Shown here: in pieces, positions 55,371 to 64,000 of the stretch | Layout of the letters: the number at the start of each line of letters is the position of its first letter | How positions within the stretch are numbered: the first letter of the stretch is position 1 | Assembly: GCA_031310005.1 (NCBI GenBank) | Contig: CM062379.1 | Coordinates: forward strand, 4,216,001 to 4,280,000 | From: Dactylellina haptotyla | Lineage: Eukaryota > Ascomycota > Orbiliomycetes > Orbiliales > Orbiliaceae | Reading direction: 5' to 3' | DNA length: 64,000 bases | Program-made: the position numbers and the translations under genes | The notes under the pieces: model-generated | The model's database searches: none | What the model was told of the DNA's origin: nothing | Seen by the model: the letters and a program-made list of their open reading frames with translations, nothing else

Positions 55371-58300
55371 ATAGTTTATAAAATAATAATTATTTAATTA
55401 AGTATTTATTATTTTCATTAAATTTATTAAATATTCTTATAATTTTATATTCTATATAATTTTTGTATTTTAGTTTTTTATTTTTTGAATTTTTTTTTAA
55501 GTTTGGAGGGGCTAATTCCAAAAATAAAATGTAAAAAAATTAATAAATTTGGGTAGATTTTGGGATTTTAAATTTAAAAATATTATTATTAAATTTTTTG
55601 GTAATAATAAAAGGTTTATATTTTTAATAATTTAGTTTTTTACTTTATTATTCTTTATATTTAATATATTTAATAAATAAGTATATATTTTTTTTTTTTT
55701 TTAAAAAAAGGTATTTTTATATATTATTAATTATAATAATATGATATATATTTTATTATAAATTAAAAGTTTTTTTATAAATTATTATAAAAATTCTTTA
55801 TATTATTAATATGTTTTTTTACTTCCAAAATAATTTTTTTAGGTATTATAAGAAATAATATTATAATAAAGTTTTATTTTTTAAATATTTTGTAAAATAT
55901 ATATTTAATAGATAAGTATTTAAATATATTATAAATAAATTTAAAATATAATAATAATTTAATTTAATTATTTTATATTATATTAAAATTTTTAATTATA
56001 TTTTAATGGTTTAAATAATTTATATTATAGCTTCATTTATTTAAATATATTTTTTGTTAATAATATTAATTTTAATATTAATTTAATTTTAAATTAAATT
56101 TTAAAATTTATTAATGAATAGTGTATTTTTATTATAAATATATTTAAATTATAATTTATATTAGTTAAAAATTTATTTATTATAAATTTATTCAAATTTT
56201 ATTATAAATTATTTAAAATTTTATAATTTTAAAATTATTATTTTATTAAATTTATAAATTATAATTAGAATTTTATTATAAATAATGTTTATAAAAAAAT
56301 CTTTTAAAAAAACATTTTTATATAAAATCATATAAAATTATAATTTTTATAGGTAAATGTTGATTAAATTTATTTTAATAATATATATTATAAATTTTAA
56401 TATATTATTTAATATATTATTATATATTTAATATATTATTATATTTAAGGTTAGAAATAAAATTTAATTAAAAGTTTTTAAATATATTTAATTTTTAAAT
56501 ATTTATAAACTAGTATATTATAATATTATTTAATAAATTATTATTAGAATGTTTTAATAAAAATATAAAAAGTTTTAAAAAATAAATTTTTTTCTACTAT
56601 AAAATAATTTAAAATATTAAAATTTTATATAAATTGGTTTTTAAAGTATAAAAAATAAAATTAAAATTTTATTAATAATAATAATTATATATTATTTTTT
56701 TAAAAATAGTTTTTTATTTAATTAAATTTTAATTATTAAATTAAATTATTAATTAATAGTATTAATTTTAAAATTTTTTTATAATATATAATTTTTATAT
56801 TGTATTAATTAATAAGTTCTAACAACAAACTTATTATTTATTAAAATTTTTAAATGATAAGAAGTAAATAAGGTTTTTATAATTTAAATATATTATAAAA
56901 ATTTTTGTTTAAAAATATATTTTTATATTTTATAAATTAAACAATAGTTATTAATTCTTTATTATTATAATATTATAATTTAATAATATTAAATTTATAA
57001 AAAGGTAAATAATAAGATATTATTTTTAATTAAATTATAATTAATATAGATAAGTTTTTAATGTAGTGTTAAAAATATTTATTTTAATTTTAATAAATAG
57101 ATTAAAATATATAATTTAAAGATAGGGTTAAGAAAAATAATTTTTTAAATATATTAAAAATATATATTTAATTGGGGTTATATTAAAATATATATTAATT
57201 TTTATTAATTTTAAAAATATAATAAATATATAAATATATTATTTAATAAATTATTAATAATAATTATAAAATTTTTAAAAGGCTTAAATATCCTTAATAT
57301 TTTAAAATTAGGATTATTTTTAGATAATGTTAATTTTTTTGAATTTATTTTAATTTTTTTAATTATAATAATAATTTTAAAAATTATATTTTTATAATTT
57401 TAAATTTTATTTTTTTAAATTTATTTAGAATTTTGAAATAGTTATAATATATTGTTAATATTTTTTAGGTTTTTATTATATATTAATATATTATTAAAAT
57501 ATATAATATATATTTATTAATATAATTTTTAAGATATGATTTATGAAGGTTTAAAAATGCTAAAATATTAATTAATTTTATAAATATAATTAAATATTTA
57601 AATAAGCTATAATAATATTTAAAATATTTTTCAAATGTTTTTTAAAATAATTTATAAATTATTATAAATAATTATAATGTTGAATTTAGTAAAATGAATG
57701 GTTTTAATTAATTAATTTAAAAATCTGTTGATTTGGGGTAAATTGTTATAATTTTTAATTATAATAATGTTAAAATTTTAATAATTAATATAAATTTATA
57801 AATTTTTATTTTAAGGATAAAAAAATTAAATATCTAATAAAAGATTTAAAGGGCAAATATATTTTTTATAAATTTTTTAATATATTTTAAGTGTTTTAAG
57901 TTTTTATATAAATATATATAAATAGGAATTTAAAAATAATTTTTTATAATAATATTTTATAAGTAAATTTATTAAATAATAATAATATATTTTTGTTTTT
58001 AATTTTTTAAAAATTGAATTTATTTAGATATCCATTTTAAGATTTTTTAGAAAATATATCTTTAAAAATTATTTTAATAGTTTTAATAATATCTTTAACT
58101 TTAAACCATATTTGTTTAAAAATATTAAATTTATTTTAAAAATAATAATAAATTTCTTTATCAAAGAGATGTTTTATAAATTATAAATAAATTTTTTTAA
58201 TTATTTATAAATTATTTATCAAATTTAGCATAAGTTTTATTAATAGTTATAATAAATAAATTTAATTATTTTATTTCAAAAACTTATAACTAGGTCATAA

Positions 58301-60619
58301 TCTTCCAATTAATTATATCCTAAAATAAAATTATTATTAATAAAGTTAAGAATATTAATAATTTATTTTTTAAAATATTTATTAATAATAAAAATAATAT
58401 CAATTTTATATTTAACTATTTTTAAAAAAATTTCTAAAAATAATATTATATATATAATATTTTAAATTATATAAAGAAATTATATTTTTAATATATTTTT
58501 TAAAATATATATAATTTTATTCCATTATTTATAAAAATAAAATATTTAAAAATATTATATTTTAATTTAATTAAAAATTTTATTAAATTCTTTTTAATAA
58601 ATTAAAATTAAACGATTTAACATATATTATTGTTTGAAATTTTTAATTTAAAATATTATATTATTTAATATTATTGAATTTTATATTATTGGTAATATTC
58701 CCAATTTTTTTATTTTTAAAATTAGGTAATATATTTATTATAATTAAAATATTTTATTAATAATTTTAAGTATAGAATTTTAAATCTTTTTATAATAAAA
58801 TTGTTATTTATAATTTAAACAATTTTTATAAATATATAATTTTAGAATTCCTTTTAATATATTATAAAATAATATTAATCCATTTTATATATAATTAATA
58901 TAAATATAAAATTTTTATTATAAAAATAATAATTTAAAATCTTAATTCATAAAATTAACATTTTTTTCTTAATTCCTTTAATATTAATATTTAATATATT
59001 AATAATATTCGAACTATCCATATATAATTAATATATTTTATAATCTTATATTAATTTAATTCCATAATAATGAGTATTACAAAATAAATAATTTATTAAT
59101 AAAGTTGATAAGGGCTTTTATCACTTTTCTATATATTTATAATTAAAAGCGATTACTTGATTTATATATTTTAATATATAAATTTAATAAAATTTATATC
59201 AAAATATCCATATAATCATTAATACATTTTATAAAATTTTTATATTAATTAATAAATTAGGGCCAATTTTATTATTATTAATATAAAATATTAAATATTT
59301 ATATTCTATAAATCCAATATTAAATAAAACAAATTATCTAAAACATTAGTTTTTTGATATTTAAATATAATATTTATTTTACAATTTCATAATTTTTCTA
59401 GTATTTAATCTTTAAAAATTATTTTTTTATTAACATATTTAATTATTATTTATCTTAGGAATAATTAATTATAAATTTCTTTTTTATTAATATAATTTAT
59501 TTATATAATCATTATATTTTTTTTTATTAAGATCTAATTGATATAAATATAGATTTTATAGTCGATTTTACATAATTTTATAATATTTTTAAAATGGATT
59601 CTTAATTTATACTAACATAAAGTTTTCAAAATTTATTATAAATAAATCTTTTCCTAAATTTTATATTTTTATAAATTATTTGAAAAATTTTAAATAAATT
59701 ATAGATATATAACTCCTTCTAAAAAAAAAATTTCTTATTTAAAATAATATTTTTTATAATAAATTAATATTATTTTTTTATAATATTTTTAATTTCTGAT
59801 TTTTGGGGGATATATATTTTGGATAAAACAATAAATAAAATAAAGGTTTAAATTTTTTTTAATACAATTAAACTTAAAGATAGTTAAATTAATATTAAAA
59901 ATATTTTTATTAATTTAATAAAATATAATATTAAGTTGACATTCTTCCTAAAATTCTTTTTTAAATTGTTAATAATCATTTTTATATTTTAATATATTTA
60001 TTATAATTTTTAATTTTTTTATAATTATATTATTTTTATAATATTTCTTAATTAATTATTCTAATATTTTTAAAATATTAATTAATAGAATAATTTCGCT
60101 TAATATATTTTTTTATTATATTAATAATATACAAATTTATTAAATTTTGAAAAATAATTTTTAATTATTAATTTTAATTTTAAATTTTTCTAATTTTATA
60201 AAAAATAATTTAAAAATATTTTTTAAATTTAATTATTTTATTTATTATTATTAATTATTTAACTTTTAATAATTATTTTAAAAACATAAAAAATTATTTT
60301 AATTTTAAAATAATTAATTTTAATTTATTATAAAATAATTTTTAAAATTATAAGAAAGTCAATTTCATAATTATTATTATAAGGTTTAAATTAATTAATT
60401 TATTAATTTAGATAATTTTTTAAAAATTAAAAATTAATTATAATTATTATAATTTTAAAAGTATTTACTTTATATTTTTAAAAATAATTATTATTAAATT
60501 TTATAATTAAATCTTTAATTATATAATATTAAATTTTAAATTATATATAATTATCTTAATAATTTTTTATCTTTATATAAGTTTTAATCCTTTTTAATAT
60601 AATAAATCAATTATTCTAC

Positions 60620-61235
60620 TATATATTTAGCTATAAAAATATAAATATTAATAATTTAAAAATATTTTCTAATAAATTTAATTTATTATAAATTTAAATA
60701 ATATAAAAGTTTTTCAATCTTATTTTAATATTTATAAAATTATTTAAACTTTTTAATAAAATATAAATAATTTAGTAAGTTTGAATGATATAATCATTAT
60801 TAGTTTCTATTTTTTATTTTTTATTTTTATATTACATAAAATAAAAATTATAAATATAAAATAATTCTAATAAATATAAAGAAAACAAATTTTATTTTTA
60901 TCATTTTTAAATTATTAATATCAAAAATAAAAATAATAACAACTTATTAAATAAATTAATCAAATTTATCAAAATCTAATATTTTTATAATAAATAAAAA
61001 TCAAAATAAATTAATAAAATTTACTAAAAAATTATTAAAAATTATTAAATTATTAAAAATATTTTATCATCATTACTAAAATTTTTATTAAAATTTTCTA
61101 AATTTCCAAATTAAAAACTAATTTATAATAAAAATTTATTCTTATTTTAGTATAAAATGAAAATAAATTTTATTTAATCCTAATTAAATTTTAAAATAAT
61201 TAATATAATTTTTTAATTTTATTAAATATATTTTA
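60620..61235 (-). pseudogene. Gag-like remnant of the last family A copy
   Basis: Aligns with 10019-10661 and lies just inside the 5' LTR. It is more eroded than that copy and has no long open stretch. Identified by position and alignment only. Confidence 0.38.
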
Positions 61236-61698
61236 TACATTTTTATAAACTTTAATAACTATTTAAATTATAATAATTATTTTTTAAATTTTTTAAAATT
61301 TCTATAATTATTTCTAAATTTTATAAATATTTATTATTATTTAAAATAATAATTTTAATTAAACTATTATTAATTTTATTAAATATATATAATTTTCTTC
61401 CTACACTTATATAATAGTATTAAAATAAATTTTATTATTAATAATTAAAATTTTATTTTTATTTTTAAATAAATTAACTTTAAAAATTAATAAAATAAAA
61501 ATAATTTTTTTTTTTTTACAAGTATAAAAATATTTAATTGATTTTATAAAAACTTAATCTTCAATTTATTTATTTAAATATTATATAAATAAAAATAATT
61601 ACCTTTTATTTATAATTTTATTTTTAAAAATTATAAAATCTTCTGAATTAAAATATTATTATATATATATTTTTTTAATTAAAAATAATTAATTAAAA

Positions 61699-62239
61699 TA
61701 TTATACTTTATACATTATTTAATATAATAGTATAAATATATAATATTAAAATATATAAAATCTTTTATTTAGGATATTTAAATTTTTAATAAAAAGTATA
61801 TATAAAATTATAAAGTATTAAAAATAACTTATTTAAAATATATAATAATAATAAAATAAAAATAATTGGATATTAAATTATATTTAAGTTAATTAATGAA
61901 AATAAAAACATTTTATTAATTTTAACAATAATTTTATATATATAAATGTTATAAAATATTTTTAAAAATTCATTTTTTTTATATATTTATATAAATAAGA
62001 TGTATAAATAGATGAGTTTTTAAAAGTTCTTATATTACTTATTTAAGTTAAAAAATGAGTAAGTGAATATTTATATTATACTATAATATAATATACTAAA
62101 TAGGTATATAGACTTCACAAGTAAACATATTAAAAATAATATATATTTATAAATATAAAATATAGTAATAAAAATTAGAATAGTGTAGTATAAAGCAAGG
62201 TACAGGTATTTATACTGTCAAAACTCGTGGTCTGTGACA
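61699..62239 (-). repeat. 5' LTR, standard type
   Basis: About 541 bp. The inner end is reduced to A and T, while the outer 70 bases (GCAAGGTACAGG to TCTGTGACA) are well kept. Confidence 0.82.
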
Positions 62240-62482
62240 AAAATTAAAAAATAAAAAAAAATAAAGAAAATATATAAAATATAAAAATTTAATAAAGTAA
62301 TTAATAAAATAAAAGATTTTAAAAAAAAGAAAAAATAATATAAAATAGAGATATAAATTATTTTTATAATAAAAAAAACCTGAGTATTAAATAATATATT
62401 TATAAAATTTATAAAATTAAATAAACTTATAAAATTTAAATTAATAAAACTAATAAAATTAAAATTAATAAAGGTTAAAGTT

Positions 62483-62483
<1 letters not shown>
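62240..62483. other. AT-rich flank of the last A copy
   Basis: A-rich on the + strand, with no gene. It leads into the microsatellite. Confidence 0.4.

Positions 62484-62564
<81 letters not shown>
62484..62564. repeat. Microsatellite (AAT)n, about 27 units
   Basis: About 81 bases of uninterrupted TAA/AAT triplets. It is perfect over its length and therefore younger than the RIP-type decay around it, or still expanding. Confidence 0.95.
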
Positions 62565-62566
<2 letters not shown>

Positions 62567-63180
62567 TAAATAATATTAATTATGAAAATGAAAATAATGA
62601 TAAAAATATTAAAAATATTAATATTTATTTTAATTATTTATATATATATATATAATATAATAATAAAAAATATATAAATAAGTAAAGATATTATTATTAA
62701 AAATAAATATAAATAATATAAAAATGAATTTTAATTTAAATATTTAAATAAAATTTAATAATTAAACTAAAATAATAAAAATAAATATAATTATAATGTA
62801 AATAGAAGAATAATTTATTTATTATTATAAATATAATTTTTTTTTTTATAATAATCTTTTATTAAATAAAGTTTATTTTATATTTAAATAATAAATATTA
62901 ATATTAAAATATAAAAAAAAAATACACAAATATATATTTAAATTATAAAAATATTTTAATTTATATATATTTTAATTTTTATAAATAAATTAAAATTTTT
63001 AAAAAATGGATTAAAAGAAATTATTTTTGTAAATAAAAAAAAAAAATTAAAAAATTATTATATTTTATATATTTAATAATAGTTTAATTTTTATATTAAT
63101 ATTAATATTTAATAATTAAATTTTAATATTAATATCAAAATAATAATATTTCTAATAATTATTATAAAAATTAAATTATT
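62565..63180. other. AT-rich stretch, no gene
   Basis: A/T-only sequence with a short (AT)n at about 62641-62656. Nothing recognisable. Confidence 0.45.
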
Positions 63181-64000
63181 AAGTATGGATGCTACGTGTA
63201 AATTAGATGTAATGTTCAAAAGTGTTCTATTTAGAGGGTATTAAATCAAATATGTTTAAGTAGTTGAACAATGCTAAATGAAGTGATATAAAAGTAATAG
63301 TGTTTGTAGTTTATAATTTTTTTGAATGGATAAACAATCCAAGTAGTGAGGTTACAATCTAACTAACTATAATAATAATTATATGGTATAAAATTTATTA
63401 AAAAAATACAAATATTATTATATAAACAGAAATGGATAAGATAAATTATAAATGTTGTGTACACATAGTATGTATGAAAAACAAACAAAAGTATCATAAC
63501 CAAATCAATTTTATATGAGAAATAGATAAAAACGTTAGGTTTGATGTGTCTGTTTAAAGGTGTTAATTAATTTTTTAGTATATTCCAATTTATTTTTATT
63601 GATTTAGATATTGTGTTTGGGATTTTAGTTCTTCTATTAGATTAGGTATTTAATAAATAGTTTGGATAGTCTTATATTAATGGGTAATTTTATAAATGTA
63701 CGGTTTTCTTATTAATAATTGCTTTAATTTCCTATTTTTGTTTATTATTAATAATAATAATAGTGTTTGTATTAGGATTTTTATTATATTTTTTGTTAGA
63801 TAGAATAGGTTTTAAGTAAATAATTAAAATTATAAGGTATATTTTAATATTGTTTAATAATTTTAAATAAAATATATTATTTTTATTTAACTTTTTAATA
63901 ATTTTAAATAGTTTGTAATATTAAAAGCCTAGTTTAATTTTACAAATAAATGGTAAAATATAGTTTTTATATAATAATAAATAAACCCATTTCAAGGAAA
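63181..64000. other. Less AT-rich segment, perhaps the isochore edge
   Basis: From about 63181 to 63540 base composition approaches normal (for example GGATGCTACGTG, GTTGTGTACACATAG) and no repeat match is seen. From 63540 on, the + strand keeps G but few C, a strand-biased pattern. Only very short open frames exist, so no gene is called. It may be old unique DNA next to the repeat block or a less mutated transposon. Confidence 0.45.

Larger units (their letters stand above)
53814..62239 (-). mobile_element. Complete-length decayed LTR retrotransposon, family A, sub-type 2 in its 3' part
   Basis: About 8.4 kb, with LTRs 53814-54321 and 61699-62239. The left end TGTTACACTTCGTACGC and the right end CTCGTGGTCTGTGACA are well kept. 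Sense is the - strand. The left (3') LTR and 54640-55370 are of the variant type; the right (5') LTR is standard. The flanks AATAT (53809-53813) and AAAAT (62240-62244) do not match exactly. Unequal LTR types and unequal flanks both suggest a recombinant of two insertions. The remaining interior follows the standard family layout. It is a fossil, with all coding parts broken many times. Confidence 0.85.

Noticed and set aside
63188-63240. Short frame starting at the ATG near 63186 in the GC-richer segment
   Set aside because: It ends after fewer than 20 codons and nothing continues it. Other frames in this segment are as short.
1-64000. Mitochondrial or other naturally AT-rich genome
   Set aside because: Nested LTR elements with target duplications and transition-only differences between copies point to nuclear RIP-mutated DNA. 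No mitochondrial genes or rRNA are seen.

Overview
The window is extremely AT-rich (by eye about one base in ten is G or C) and I see no host protein-coding gene, rRNA or convincing tRNA. It is built from nested, heavily decayed transposable elements. Where copies of one repeat can be compared, they differ almost only by C/T and G/A transitions, and the C and G that remain cluster in short islands, mostly at element ends. This is the signature of repeat-induced point mutation (RIP), so I read the window as an AT-isochore of a filamentous ascomycete (Pezizomycotina). The species cannot be told.

The main occupant is one LTR retrotransposon family, called A here: about 8.4-8.5 kb, LTRs of about 540 bp, 5-bp target duplications, probably Ty3/Gypsy. 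A purine tract beside one LTR and gag-like remnants beside the other show that the sense LTR begins TGTCACAGACC and ends GTGTAACA. Copies: the 3' end of a + copy at 1-1555; a - solo LTR (2977-12038) split by a complete-length - copy (3158-11666); a + copy spanning 15634-36686 that holds a second + copy ending at 24032 and a complete-length - copy (24039-32541); and a - copy at 53814-62239. All are broken beyond coding. Two sub-types exist: the copies ending at 24032 and starting at 53814 share a variant 3' internal segment and a variant 3' LTR.

Other repeats: B, a 1.2-kb dispersed repeat (1807-12107, interrupted by A, and 47379 to about 48600), possibly a solo LTR. D is defined by a 32-bp perfect inverted repeat at 12516-12547 and 41889-41920, each side next to a TA, enclosing about 8.3 kb once the A nest is removed. 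A 230-bp unit with inverted ends lies at 37061-37290, a minisatellite at 38173-38455, a weak integrase-like relic near 44020-44460, a GC-richer patch with a tRNA-like box at 44772-45010, another at 48607-48780 with a repeated TCATCC motif, and an (AAT)n microsatellite at 62484-62564. The last 800 bases are less AT-rich and may be the edge of the isochore.

Order of events that can be read: B inserted; a solo A LTR formed in B (target duplication ATCAA); a full A copy entered that LTR (GTATA); separately a + A copy entered the D region (ATATA), a - copy entered it (ATTAT), a third copy landed next to that, and recombination probably removed part of the array. RIP-type mutation then eroded most of it, sparing short fragments.
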